From Nymphaea colorata (taxonomy: Eukaryota > Streptophyta > Magnoliopsida > Nymphaeales > Nymphaeaceae), in assembly GCF_008831285.2 (NCBI RefSeq), contig NC_045138.2:14520571-14584570 (forward strand): a stretch of DNA of 64,000 nt, in the 5' to 3' direction. Position 1 is the stretch's first letter, and each line of letters opens with the position of its first letter. A program made the translations under genes and the position numbers. The notes under the pieces were generated by a model. That model made no database searches. It was not told the DNA's origin and saw nothing but the letters and a program-made list of their open reading frames with translations. Positions 40,701 through 53,591 of the stretch are shown piece after piece.

Positions 40701-43687
40701 ATCACTAAAAATCATTTTAGAGAACCTCTGCTTGTAGCACAGTGCCGGCCTGGCTGCATTTGGCAAGGTAGAAATATCATCTCAAACTGAAATAGGAACG
40801 AAAATTCAAATTTTAATTTTCGTTATGTTTTGATAGTCTGAAATTTTGATTTTAGAATTGAAAATAATGTGCTTCATAAAACAGAAATTAAAATTTTAGA
40901 ATTGATGAACTAAAACCATCATGACATGTACCACTGAAAGAGATGAAAAAATTTTAATTCTAATTCCACTCCCATAAAGTATAATAACAATTCCCGAATT
41001 GTGATTCAAGAACAACTCTTTAATTCCAAAATGAAAATTCTTTGTTTTATAACATAATTTTCATTTCTTTAAAAATAAAAATTTTAATTTTAAAATTCTA
41101 GAATTCCAACCTCATCAAAATTCTAGAACATTACTGAAATGATATTGGGTCAACATGAATTTAGAAAGTGCTTTTTAAAAATGTGAAATTATCTTAAAAT
41201 AATTTAAGTTGATTTTAAAATAAGATATAAAATGTGCCAATAGGGCCCCATAAAATTATGGGGCTTGGCCTGCCAACTTGATGTCCCCCCCGTCCCCCAC
41301 GCGGCACTTTCTATCATGATCTGGCAACTTTCATGAATTAAAAACATGTTTTTGAAAAAGAAAGGAGCATGAATCTATTCATTGCACCTATAAAATTATT
41401 GGTCTACAAATTCTTTCAAAAATAATTCCTACTAGCTAAACATGACGCAATTGGCTTTCATAGGACCCCCCCTTCTCAAAATAAAAGAAACATGTAATTT
41501 TTAAAAATATTTATTTAATCTATATAAACATTTAAAAAAATTATAGTCAAATTTTTTTGAAATTATATTTTGGTCTGCATATTTGGTCATTTCTCTTTCT
41601 TTTTTTTCCCTATAACAAGTTAGACAAACACTTATTTTTAAACTCTTTAAATCTTGTCCTCTAACTGTGTTGATCTTAGTTATATTATACTTGTCAACTA
41701 AATGTCGACAAACTTGTCGACCTCCTATTGGTATGCAATCCATGAAAAGGGGAGCCGCAATCCGCATGACAATAATTTTTGTATCACGTATCTATCAAGA
41801 GAGTTGTTGATGGACCATCACCAATCACCATCTTCAAAATTACTGTTTGTATGGATGTGGAAAAGAAAAAGGGCGAAAAGACGGTAAAAGTTTTCTTAAG
41901 TATACCTTGAAAGGTGAAAATTTCTAGAGGAAGAAAATTACCTTGCTTTCGTTCCTACTTATTTTTAGCCTGAAAAAGTTCAAGTCTTACAGTAAGAAAA
42001 AATTTTCACCAACTTTTGGAGATACAAAGGGAACATTTTATTCTGGTAAACTTTGACCTTGTTTGGTCGATGATGCATAGCGAAACCAGTACTTCATTTT
42101 AGTATGACAGAAATGACTTCTCATGCATTTGCTTTCTATACTTCCTTTAGAAACAAGGCATGCTTGACGAGGGTTATCTCATATATATATAACATTTTGG
42201 AGATTTTCTTACGAAAAGAATGATGAGAAAGTAGCCGCATACATACACAAACCTTGAAAGTATAAAAGTTGAACAAAACATTAAGATTTATAAATATGAT
42301 AGACACTACATGTTTCAAGACTACGTCAAAATTATAAGAACAAGATTTTTCAAATAAATTATTTGTTCAAGTAAGGCCGTGAAAAATACATTCTTGTTAG
42401 AAGAAGCAGAAGATGGATGATCTTACCACTGTGAAGAAAATTTAGACCTATATAACAAATTAAATGTAGAGAGAAAGTGGTATCCAAACTGAGTTTTCAA
42501 AAAAGAAAAAAAAATACAAAAAAATTGTTTTGCCTCTCTGTAATCATCAATGCACTCATTAATTATATATATGCACCGTGGATAGGGTTGATGACAACGC
42601 GACAGTGACTTAAGCATCGAAGTCCTCAGCGCATTTCTTCCCAAAGTTGTGACCCAAATTTTTTGGGGGTTTAGTTTGATACGTGGCGCATGTCCGCGTC
42701 CTTAGATGGATTAGATTTTATGGGAACCGAAAAAGAGTTATTTGAATGGACCATATGAAGGTTTGATCATCTATAGATGATAAAACTATAAAAATGTTCT
42801 CTTATATCAAAATTTTGTAGTTCATAAAAAAAAATTAAGTTATAGTTTAGAGGGTGACGCTTTTGAATAAATGACTTGATAAAATTCATTCCCACACGAT
42901 ACCCAATTACCCAAGTCCATTTAACTCTTATATATATATATATATATATATTCATCTTTGATAGTGAAGGAAGATATAGTAAATGTCCCTTTACTGAAGC
43001 CCCAAGTATCTCTTTACAAGTCTCCATTAAATTATGAGGGCATTTGTTTTACTATCGATTTTTGATTAGTTCTTACATCTTAGATTCATGGATTTAAGGT
43101 TGGAATTCTTCTGCCTCTTTCCTTATGTTAACGTGAAAGTAATATCCAAATTATAGAGATCTTGAGAATCTTAGAAAGCACATCTTCAAGACTATAAAAC
43201 ACAAGCTAAACAATTTACTGATAATTCTTTCTTGATGTTTTTTCTTGCCAGGGCACGGTGGAATTCATGTGGTGTTGGCATTACCTTTTTAAAACAGATG
43301 ACAAGGTACGTGACCAGATCTGTTTGACATTGGCAAAATATATATGATATTGATATCCTAACCTCAGTTAAACCTCATGAAAGTTCAATCCCCAAGGCGT
43401 TTGAACTCTTCAAATCTCATAGTTAGGGCTTTGTTCGTTTTCTTCTTCTTCTTCTTCTCACATCTTGTAAGAGTATGGGACTGTGCGTAGTAGTGTCGGT
43501 AGCTACCATCCACGTGACGGCTAAGATGCGGTATTCCTTTTCAAAGACTATCACCACCACGTATTTAGCATGCCCAACTAATGCGCCACACAGTAGAGAT
43601 AGAAAGAGGAAGAGAGAGAGATAGACAGGAGGAAGCCCATCCCTCGACGTTCACCGCCGGGTCTTCCACTGACTCTTTCTTTCGGGC
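37743..43687. other. Intergenic region: transportin 3' flank to orphan SDC exon promoter
   Basis: The first 500-650 bases are probably transportin 3' UTR and flank. After that the DNA is AT-rich. It includes a 29-bp tandem duplication at 40027, a CT microsatellite near 39990-40006, a block at about 40780-41250 dense in AAAATTTTAATTTT words that may be a decayed MITE, and a TA microsatellite at about 42931-42950. No open frame here has a recognisable domain. Confidence 0.5.
40027..40084. repeat. 29-bp tandem duplication
   Basis: CAGACAAAGAATGCAGAGG at 40027 is repeated as CAGACAAAGATTGCAGAGG at 40056, each followed by ATTTTAATAT. One substitution separates the copies. It lies in intergenic DNA. 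Confidence 0.85.
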
Positions 43688-43695
43688 TATAAAAA
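43688..43695 (+). promoter_or_regulatory. TATA box upstream of the orphan serine decarboxylase exon
   Basis: TATAAAAA sits 103 bases before the ATG at 43791. A CT-rich leader (43740-43765) and a short GA-repeat run directly before the ATG follow. This suggests the orphan exon is, or recently was, a genuine transcription start. Confidence 0.65.
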
Positions 43696-43790
43696 GAGGC
43701 AAAACCCGACGATTTTCTATCACTTTACTCAGCAATAGAGATTCTTCTTCTTCTCTTCTTCTGCAGGTTGCAGTTTAGAGAGAGAGAGAA

Positions 43791-44034
43791 ATGGTGGGGA
43801 GTGTGGAAGTGTCTTCAGGATACGTAAAGAACGGGAGGAGGAAGAAGGAGGAGGCGGGTGTGGTGGTGGGTGGAGGTTTGGAGGGGAGGTGTGTGCGCAG
43901 GACGATGGGGAACTGCGTGGCGGTAAGGGAGCCGGATTCCGACGAGGAGGAGACGGGGGAGGGGGAGGCCAGGATGGCCGGCGTCCTCGCCAGGTACAGA
44001 GCCTCCCTCCTCGAGAGATCCAAGCACCATCTCG
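43791..44034 (+). pseudogene. Orphan first exon related to serine decarboxylase
   Basis: It encodes 81 codons plus one base. The start MVGSVEVS is identical to that of the complete gene at 47124. The end, [36 protein letters not shown], aligns with [36 protein letters not shown] of that gene. It ends at the same place and phase (CTCG followed by GT). The middle is shorter, Gly/Lys-rich and unlike the complete copies. None of the conserved downstream SDC exons is found in 44035-46780, so as an independent gene it is truncated. It could instead serve as an alternative first exon for the gene at 47124, spliced over 4.4 kb to 48476 in matching phase. Higher GC and much greater divergence than between the two full copies indicate an older duplication. 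Confidence 0.7.
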
Positions 44035-47000
44035 GTAACGATAAGACACACACTCTCTTCCTCTCCCTCCCTCCCTCTTTATAGTTTCTCAATTGATCTC
44101 CGCTTTTCTTTGACAACGGTATCGTCTTCGAATATGCTCTCCCAACAGCATCTTCGCATATTCTCTCTCTCTCTCATGTCTTTCTTTTTCAACAAGCAAG
44201 GTGCATCTTAGTATATATATATAATATATGCTACGCACTCTCTCTTTCTCTCCCTGGTCGCTTGGAAGCTTGCATTCAACATAAAGCATCATCTCGGCGT
44301 TTACCTCTTACGCACAGACACAGGTTGAATCCTTTGAGATGCCGATTGAAGCCCAAATCACGAATGGCGTCCAACCACAAGGTTGATTCTCTAGATAAAC
44401 TGAGTTCCTTTCAGTGAGATGCTGAGAACAAAGTGCTAGTCACGATAATTCTTCACCGTCTATCTATGCAAATGAATGACAGTTAAAGAAATTCTCCCCT
44501 CTCTCTCTCTCTCTCTACCATTGTGTCCACAATCCGCTAGGAGTTCTACTTAGTTCTTAAGGCCAGCTGCCGCACAGCTCTTCTGAATTTGTTTGCGCCT
44601 GAGTTCTCTGGTTGGAAGGTTACTTCTGCATTTCTGGTGTTTTCAGCCGACTGACCTCTTTGGTTGCATAATGTAATTTTGTTTCTTACACACATGCATA
44701 TACGCACAGCGTATGGCAACAGGTTAAACTTGTATGGTCAAGTCTTTCATCCCAACAGTAGTTTCTCTGTCACCAAGAAAAAATTAAGAGAAAAAATGCC
44801 AATTCTGCACATCACGCTGCTACTCTTTAAAGATACAGCTGATTTTAACCAAAAAGATGCATATCATAAATTTATGCGTCATGCTTCTTATGCTGTTACA
44901 ACTACAGCTGATGCTTTGGTTCCTACCACATGATTTGGGCCATCCTGTTCTTAGACCTATCTATCATATAATCCTTGAGGCCCGACTCTCCTCTCCCTTG
45001 AAGACTACACATATGGGGCTCTGTTTTTACCTCATTATGTATCCTTTGTCTTGCACCCCACTACCTCTCTCTCTCTAGACCTCTCTCTCAGAAGAAGAAC
45101 AAAACTGGGAATTAGGAAGAGGATTTTGGAAATCTGATCAGTCACCAGATTTTCTGTTTCTTAATGGCAACAACCAACCGCGTCCAACAAGATCCAAAGC
45201 GAAGCTAGGAAAATTATGCATAGAATTATCAGTTGATGCTGTTATGTGTATGTGTTTCTGCGTATGGATATCCTTTTGGGTCATCAAGTTTTCTGTTTCT
45301 CGAGGGCAACAACCACCAGCGTATTTTTAGTGACGCAATGTAAAACGTCTGAAAAAACTCGAATAAGCGTCGTAAAAGTTTTTCTGATGTCATGTGCGAA
45401 CGTGAGTCTAAATTATGTCGGTGAACCATTCTTGGCTCTACCAAGAGCAGGTTTGAGTGCACTTTCTTTTTTTTTTTTTTAAATTTTAGCTCGCACGAGA
45501 ATGAAACTCATGAAAATTGATGGTTATTATTGATTGAAGGATATTGTGTGTTCGACGCCAAAGCTGACTGCAAAGGACAGAACTTCCTTATCCTTTTTAG
45601 AAGAACATGAAAAAGAAAAAATTATGTGCTGGCTTGTCATGGGCCAAGCAATCCCGTCGGTATTCTTTGTCGCCATTGACTAATGTGGCGATTGCCGTTT
45701 GTCCCCACTGGGAACAATACTTTTCCAGCCTTTTGTTGTCCCATCCTTGACCTGCAAGATAACAAAAGAAAATCCAACTAGTACAACATCTTTTTTTATT
45801 TTTTATTTAAAAAAAAATATAGAAAGGATCGATTGCTGATTCTGTATCTTTTGAGAGATTTTTTTAAAACCTGCTTGGCTATGTAAGCAAAATAAAAAGA
45901 CAGAGTATAAGTCCAATTCTTTCAAAGTTGAAGAGATTGAGAGTGAAAGGAAAAAGTGTGACATCATTTCCTTTCTCTTTCATTTCAGCTTAATCCATCC
46001 ACGTTTCTTTACCAGGTCTACTCTCCAACCTGATATTATTATTATTTTTTTTTAATTTTCAGTAGTGTATCAGCAGCATGTACGGGTGATATGGCAAGCA
46101 GTTTTTAAAGGAAGGAATGCATTTTTTTGCCATAACAAAGTCAAGTTTGATTGAGAAAGCCATAAGATCAAACTCATGATAAATTATTTTTAGAAGGATA
46201 TTCTGTATTTTCAGACTGTTTGGGTGACATCAAAAGTAGGCTCAAGTTTTGGGCATGTTGCACACACATAAGCCAAGCCAGGATCAAAATTCATTAAGAC
46301 AAGCCGTCATCCAATCTCCTTTTAAGAGTCTCTTGGCTAGAGACAATTTTTTTTTTTGAGATTTGATGCAATCAAACACGACTTGCAATGTTTTAGATGG
46401 AAGGGGAGTAATGATATCAAATATAGAAAATGAAAAAAATTAAGAGATTAATGCTTGAGAAGAAAAGGAAAAGAAAGAAAATTAAATAACATAAAAGCTT
46501 GTTTATATAATAAATAAAATAAAGAAACTATGAAATACCATGTTCATTTTCTTTTCTTTTTTTTCAAAATTTTAAAAGGATTGGAGATACATTCATGTAT
46601 TATTTTCTTTATTTCGTTACTTCGTATCTTATCCAAGCAAAATTAAAAATTCTCCTTTCTCATTATTTCATTTTACTTTCTATATTATCCAAGCATATAT
46701 AATCTGGTACTTTTTTTTGACACGAGTTTCGACATCAACCGGATCTATATCCAAAACGGAACGATGACTTAAAATCCAGAGTATGAGGGCAATCGAGTCA
46801 TTGTGGTCAGACAGGGTCACTCACGTCACGTGTCTGAATCAAACGTCAGACTGCCCATCTTTTTATCTACATCGCCTTTCTGTCGGGAGATCGGAGAGAT
46901 CGCTCAAATCGGACGGTCAGAAATCGCGGGAATCTTCGTCCCGCGCCCTAAAGAAGGGAACGGGAACCCGACCGATCCTTCCCTCTTTCCCCGTTTCTTC

Positions 47001-47123
47001 GAGGAGACCTCCGGAATTTTTGCTCCGGTAGGCTTTTCCGACACGCTTCCTGGGATTCTCAGGTATAGGAAATCGTAGCATCCTGGTTTAACCGGGTCTT
47101 GTTTCGCTTCGGATTGAGGAGCT
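44035..47123. other. Region between orphan SDC exon and complete SDC gene A
   Basis: No SDC exons 2-5 are found here. The sequence is AT-rich with CT microsatellites (44150-44180, 44500-44515). Duplication unit A begins at about 45960. The last 340 bases before the ATG at 47124 are GC-richer and probably hold the promoter and 5' leader; no clear TATA box is visible. Confidence 0.5.
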
Positions 47124-49918
47124 ATGGTTGGGAGCGTCGAAGTTTCCCCAGTTGAAGCGAACGATCGGGCGAAGGCTACCGTCGATGACGTCGAGCCGTT
47201 GCCGGTGGAGTTTTACCCGTTGGAGACCTCAGATCCAGCCGATTTAGGGACGACAAATGGTGTGGGAAGCGTGGGTGGGAAGGCGGAAGGGCCGCGTGCT
47301 GGAGATGGTCGGAAGAGGGAGATCGTCTTGGGGAGGAACGTCCATACGATGAGTCTGGAAGTGACGGAGCCCGAAGCAGACGATGAGGTCACGGGAGATC
47401 GGGAGGCCTATATGGCGGGGGTCTTGGCTAGATATAGAAAATCTCTCATTGAGAGGACGAGGAATCATCTCGGTATATTCCCTGTTTTCTTTCCATGTCT
47501 TCATGTTGAACATTTTTTTTTCCTTCTGTTGTTTTTCCAATTCTCTTCATTTTTGTGGCCGTGATCGTTGCGTGAAAAAATTGGCACACACGGCTTACCG
47601 CGGTCGTGATTGCTATAGTAACATGAACAGGAATGTCAATCTTGTGCACGAAGAGTCCTAGTTTATGTGCCGATTTGGTTGTGACTCTGGGCACTGCATT
47701 TGTGTAATTCCAATTTTTGAATGGTGGCTACGTTTCGATCCTTTTCTGTGATTGCCTATTATGGAATTTGGGCAGCCCTTTTTTGTGTATTTTTCTGAGT
47801 TGATATATTCTGCGTGAACGCTGTCCTTGATGTATAGTGTTACTATCGTGATTATCTTTCTGAATTCGTGAACTGATTTGTCTAAAATGAATTCGCGGTC
47901 TTAGTGTGCCTCAGATCTTCATGGCAGAATGCCTTTTTGTTGGAACTCGAGATTTTGCTTGTCTGGCGTTGTTTATAATTTTTCGAACCTTTTATATTCA
48001 AAGTGGTCTATGAGAAGAAAGTTTATTCTTGTTTGTTATACATAGCGCTAGTCATGATATATGGGTGGTACTGTATAGCTTAAGGTGGAAATTTTTTTAT
48101 TTCTACGGCCACCATAGATGAGCAAATCCTTCCCCACGTAAGCTGCATGCGTACTGACTTGCGTAAGTCAAATTTTTTTATTTGTTGTTAATTGCATCAT
48201 ATTCCAAATGATGCTCAAGTGCCTCGCCATTCTATAAAGTCGTCAATGATGTTATTATATCCAAATATATTCTAAACACATAATTATTTTTTTACTAATA
48301 TACTAAAGTGCTGCGGCCATTCTCAACAGGGCTGGCACTTGATTTTTTTCCTGTAAATGTGGGACCAGTGTGGGCTACACGATTTAATTTAGTTCTCAAT
48401 TTTCCTCGTTACGTCTATTCGCCCATTTGAGTATTCTCCGCATTTTTTAAGCTATGCTTTTCTTCCTTGTTGCAGGCTATCCATATAATCTCGATTTCGA
48501 TTATGGGGCGCTGGGACAGCTGCAGCATTTCTCTATTAACAATCTTGGAGATCCTTTCATAGAGAGCAACTATGGTGTCCATTCAAGACAATTTGAAGTT
48601 GGAGTTTTGGACTGGTTTGCACGTCTTTGGGAACTGGAAAAGAATGAATACTGGGGGTACATAACGAATTGTGGTACTGAAGGAAACCTTCATGGCATTC
48701 TTGTTGGGTAAGAAGAACTGACTCGGAAGTTTCTTATTGTTATCTCCGGCATTTCTTCATTAGAAAGACAAGCAAGCATATCTTGACAGTTTCAACAGTC
48801 GATGGTTCTGACCTCCACTTGGTTCTGCAGGAGGGAAGTGTTCCCTGATGGAATTTTGTATGCCTCGAGAGAATCCCATTACTCCGTCTTCAAGGCAGCA
48901 AGAATGTACAGAATGGGTTGCATAAAAGTCAACACTCTAACCTCTGGCGAGATTGACTGTGCAGACTTCCGAACGAAGCTCCTCCAGAACAAGGACAAGC
49001 CAGCCATCATCAACGTAAACATTGGTAAGTACAAAACCATCCCTGTTCATCTTGCATTATTTGACTCAGGTTCTTTCTCACACAATGTTGGTTTAACGCA
49101 ATGCAGGAACCACGGTTAAGGGAGCTGTTGATGATCTTGATCTGGTTATAAAAACACTCGAAGAAACTGGTTTTGGTCGCGATCGATTCTACATCCATTG
49201 CGATGGTGCATTGTTTGGACTCATGATGCCCTTCGTGAAGCGAGTATGTAGAGCTAACAGATTTCTCTTGCCGTTACGATGTTACAACGGAAGCTTTAAC
49301 ATATTCCTTTGTGCTGCGGTTAGTTCATGTGGTTTCTTCTCTTGTTAACAGGCACCGAAGGTTTCCTTCAAAAAGCCAATTGGAAGTGTGAGCGTTTCTG
49401 GGCACAAGTTTGTTGGTTGCCCAATGCCTTGTGGTGTTCAGATAACAAGACTCGAGCACATCAATACGCTATCAAGGAACGTTGAGTATCTGGCTTCAAG
49501 GGATGCTACCATCATGGGCAGCCGAAATGGTCATGCTCCAATCTTCCTGTGGTACACACTCAACCGCAAAGGCTACAAAGGGTTCCAAAAGGAGGTGCAG
49601 AAGTGCCTCAGGAACGCGCATTACCTTAAAGACCGTTTGCACGCGGCTGGCATCGGCGCCATGCTTAATGAACTGAGCAGCACCGTGGTGTTTGAGCGCC
49701 CGCATGATGAAGAGTTCATTCGCAAGTGGCAGCTAGCGTGCCAAGGGAATATAGCTCATGTTGTTGTCATGCCTAATATCGATATAGAGAAGCTTGATAA
49801 CTTCACGAACGAGCTAATCGAGAAACGGGAGATCTGGTTCCAGGATGGAAAGGCACAAGCTCCATGCATTGCAGAAGAGATTGGCGAGGAGAGCTGTATG
49901 TGTACTCGTCACAAGTGA
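47124..49918 (+). CDS. SDC: Serine decarboxylase, copy A (PLP-dependent group II decarboxylase)
   Basis: Five exons: 47124-47472, 48476-48707, 48831-49024, 49107-49243, 49352-49918. Introns are GT-AG and encode 492 aa, near the usual plant length of about 480. The enzyme decarboxylates L-serine to ethanolamine in the cytosol, feeding phosphatidylethanolamine and phosphatidylcholine synthesis. The first 100 residues are a variable extension; the block [20 protein letters not shown] and all later exons closely follow plant SDC. In the catalytic region HCDGALFG (Asp291) should contact the PLP ring nitrogen, and [15 protein letters not shown] carries the Schiff-base lysine, Lys323. [22 protein letters not shown] is fully conserved. 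Older annotations often call this family histidine decarboxylase-like, but the plant enzymes act on serine. The start is MVGS as in homologues. It is convergent with the truncated bZIP copy downstream. Confidence 0.94.
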
Positions 49919-51370
49919 TCTGGTTCTCCTCTCGGCCAGATGGGAGAGTAGGTTGCAGCTTTTTTTTGTCTTCTGAAAGCAATGTCCGTATATCAGTATT
50001 GTTTTGATTTTCCTTCATGTTTCCAGTTGCAAAATATGATTTAGCATTTGGTGCCTGATTTGTTCTCAACGCTTCTATGAAGCGATGCGTCTAAATAGTA
50101 TCTTCTTAGTTTTTGGCCAGTCTTCTTCGTCTTCATCATTGGCTGCAATCGATATGGTTGAGGACAATGTGTTTTAGTTTTAGAGCGTCTCTGCTGAATG
50201 ATTATAGACGTTGCAATAGGCTAAGAGGTCTTTAGGCTCTCTTTATCCTGGCAACCTACACTAGGGAACAGGAGAGCCATTCAATGTTCAATTTAGAGCT
50301 CGTTCTGGTTCATCTACACCAAACTTTGGTAAGTCCCACGCAAACCATTAGTTTAGTGTTTGGCGACCATGCAGATACCTTTACGTACATCCTATGGTAT
50401 TTTTTATTTTTTTTGATTTTTTTTCATCCCGAGCAAAAGTTGAAGGACCCTCGCGTTAGATTAAATAGTGTAATATTGCTGCCCATAGCACCTGCTGTGC
50501 CCGTCTAAACTCAATATAGAAATAAAGTGCAGCTAAAGTCGTCCATTGTCATACTATATCCATGTAAAACACTAATGACCATACATCTATTCAGATGGCA
50601 TATCATCATATCAGCAGGGTAACAAGCCTATCAGGGGCATATGTGTGGTCCTTGATGCATGTTGTATCAACTATCAAACGCCAGGCGACCTAGACCAGGA
50701 TACTTTAAGGAAAAATGGACACCAGATAAACAAAACATCTTAATTATTGAGCACGATATGAATCGCCATCAAATCAGATGCAACCCCTTCAAGTCAACGA
50801 TGAATATAGCTTATCCAGTTGAACAAAAGTGTGAAGCTGCATTTACTCCGCAGCACAAGGAGACTCAGACATTACAACACCAGAGAGAGATAGACACAGT
50901 CTTCTTGCAACAATCATATTGAATATTCTTCAGTTTCCCACACTATTTTATGACTCAAAATACATTAAAATAAGAATCAACATATTGCTCCAACCAGTTC
51001 AACAAATAATCACATCGACAAGCCATACCAAAGTATTACCCTAAAATGACTCACTCGAAGTTGGCCAAATTCCAATGCCAAGGCAAGCTTCAACGTTGCA
51101 ACTGAAGACATAGATATGCTTGGCTATGAGGTCTGAATTATCTGTCGTATGTAAGATGATGAACTCGTCTTAATCACAGAGGTCAGACACCACACACTAG
51201 AAAGCAGTCCCCTTGTTGGGCCTGGGAGCCTTAATGCATAACTTAGATATCACTGACAATACATGCTTACATAGTCTGCTTCACATATATATACAGTAAG
51301 AACGGTTAGCTCTCTCAAAAGGACCAATTTCTCCTCTTCAACAATATGAGCATGAACAAACTGAACGGCC
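49919..51370. other. Convergent spacer between SDC-A and the truncated bZIP copy
   Basis: It holds the 3' flank of SDC-A on the plus strand and, toward 51370, the former 3' UTR of the bZIP copy on the minus strand. The corresponding region in unit B is 57006-58365. Unit A has about 95 extra bases near 50345-50510. No gene is seen. Confidence 0.5.
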
Positions 51371-53589
51371 CTATTTTAGATCATATCGGTTACCAGATGC
51401 ATTGACGAAATCCATGGAGTTTTGCTGAGAATGATCTACAAGAGGCTGTCCATTTGGAATTTGTGGAGACATTTGGGGTTGTTGAATCTGTGTGCCGCCA
51501 AAATGATGCAACTGCTGGTGGTTGGGAAGGAAGAACGATGTATTTGGCTGAGGCAGACTTCTGTTGAAAGCATTCCCATTGACAGATGGGACTTCTCCTG
51601 TTACTATGTTTAGTCGCTGCAGCTCTTCCCTTAATGCTTCATTCAAGGCTATTAAAAACAGCAGGATGTTAAAACAAAAGTACGCAATGAGCTGAACTAA
51701 AGAAAATTGCTTCAGGGTTGCTCAAAAGAAAAAGAATCAAAATCAAAAGTGTGTGATAGGCTGTCAGAAATAGGATGTATGAACTGAACACTCTGTATCC
51801 CGTTTTAAAGGTACACTGTTCAGGGTGGCCAATAGAGACCAACAGCTTCGCATTTAATCACCATCAATGACTTACCCAAGCAATCATCCACAACATCAAA
51901 TTACTATTTTGAAGACAATACTTTATAAATCTGATTTCTGAGTACACTTCAAACACAATAACATTCAGAATAATGAACGATTTCTTGCATCTATGGGAAG
52001 AAGAAAAAAGCATACACTTTTAGTCCATGGCCTGGATGAATTCATCATTCAGGCTTTTCAATATGCAACCACATCATAAATGAGATGTAGAGGACCATAT
52101 TCCATATTGGCAATAAGCATCATTATTCTTTCTCAATTCAAGTGTGCCATTTGGTCCACTTTTGTCCTGTGAGCCAGAGTTAATCCTAGCACCTATAAAT
52201 ATCAAGAAACAAATAGTAGGGTAAATTTTGCAGTGCCCCTCTCTGTGTCCGAAAATTACAGTTTAAACTTCAAACACTGTGACCACCGTTTGTTCACTGC
52301 TCCATGTCAATAACCATCCAAAAACTAGGCAGTTTTCCACTTCATTACAATACGTCAATCGAAATGAAATAACTTAACATGCCCCATTTGGCTGGAGTAC
52401 ATTCAGCTCTTTGATCAGTTTTTATCCAAAGCCAAATAAATGGACATGGCCCATTTGACAGGAGGGGCATACATGACATACTAGGTCACTGACTTAAGGA
52501 GACAACCTGCCACGTCACTGATTCAAGTTCAGTCTCTCAAACAATATCATCGAATCAAATAATTTGAGATGCACTTTCCTTCTAGGTCACTGATTTAAGA
52601 ACCCGAAAAAAAAGGGAAAAACAAGATACCTCCATAAGATTGTTGAGATTTATCTCTTTGGAGACATCCAGTGAAATAGAAGTAACTTCCCAAATCTGAC
52701 ATACTTCATGTAGATATACAATCTAGCTGAATTATAGCAGTGCAACGGTTGTAGATAAATATAGATAGTTTTTATCACATGCTTCTATAGCAGAGAGGAT
52801 GTCTTAAATAACCCTACGAGTTCAGCTGGAAGAACATCTCCGAAATGTCATTGCATTCAGCATCTGTACTTTTCTCATAAATAAATTGCACAGCGAATAA
52901 CAGTAATATAGAAAACCCAATGAATGTTAAAAGGTTGACAGGAGAAGATAATGCTGACCCTTTGAGAATGATGTAAAACATTATCTAGTGACTACCCCTG
53001 GAACTATAAGAACAATTTCATAGTATACTCTGCTGCAATTGAGTGACTAACAACGAAAAACAAACAACATACAACAGAACCTAGTGTATGCCAGCATCAT
53101 ACTCACAAAGTAATGAATACCCCAAGGCATTGGATCCTCAGAGAATGAGGAGAAATACAAAGTCCCTTCATCCACAAAAAGACACCATGCAATCACCTGT
53201 TCAAGTAATTCATGGAGGAATGTCCTTTTCCACCCATTAGAAAAAACCAAAACTGCCCTGGCTTACTTTAGAAACACTAATTGCAAGCGTCACCAAATGT
53301 TGCATAGAACTGCAATTTTACATTTTGCATGGAAATTGCAAGACTTAAATCATTTTCTGAAGCAGTGAGAGGAAAAATCCCTTCTCCTCCTACTATGCTT
53401 GCTTTATCTCTTCTCCAATGCCAAAAATTAGCTTAACCTTTAAAAACCAGACAACAGAATCATAAATAAACTGCAGTTGCAAAAGCATCATAATGCAAAT
53501 TTACCATCACGAAGATGTGTTTGTTGCTCCATAGCCTGCAGCCTTAACTTGAGTTCCTTGTTTTCTGCAGTCAGGCCAGTAGTGTCCCT
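51371..53589 (-). pseudogene. Truncated VIP1-like bZIP copy (exons 3 and 4 only)
   Basis: Minus-strand copy of the last two exons of the bZIP gene at 58366-63723: exon 3 at 53505-53589 and exon 4 at 51371-51648. Exon 3 encodes the second half of the leucine zipper (RDTTGLTAENKELKLRLQAM, then EQQTHLRDA); exon 4 encodes NEALREELQRLN and the Gln/Asn-rich tail ending GNRYDLK. Promoter, acidic N-terminus and basic DNA-binding region are missing because the duplication junction falls at the exon 3 acceptor. Both exons stay open, and the donor (GATG, GTAAAT) and acceptor (TTTTTAATAG) of the intervening intron are intact. Substitutions from the full copy include A-to-T before HLRD, K-to-N, A-to-V and P-to-S. 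It is most likely a pseudogene by truncation. If transcribed it could only give a zipper-plus-tail fragment. Confidence 0.85.
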
Positions 53590-53591
53590 CT

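Larger units (their letters stand above)
45960..53591. repeat. Segmental tandem duplication, unit A
   Basis: Direct repeat of about 7.6 kb, matched by unit B starting at 53592. It contains SDC gene A and, on the minus strand, bZIP exon 4, intron 3 and exon 3. The start is placed where TGACATCATTTCCTTTC (from 45959) matches the sequence just past the junction (TGACTTCATTTCCTTTC at 53591). The end is at the acceptor side of bZIP exon 3. Identity is very high in exons and most introns and lower upstream of the gene. Confidence 0.85.

Noticed and set aside
40780-41250. AAAATTTTAATTTT-rich block that could be a MITE
   Set aside because: No clear terminal inverted repeats or target duplication could be placed, so it is only mentioned in the intergenic entry.
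43729-44116. Pro/Ser-rich minus-strand frames opposite the orphan SDC exon
   Set aside because: They are complements of the Gly/Glu-rich coding strand, whose sense frame matches SDC exon 1.
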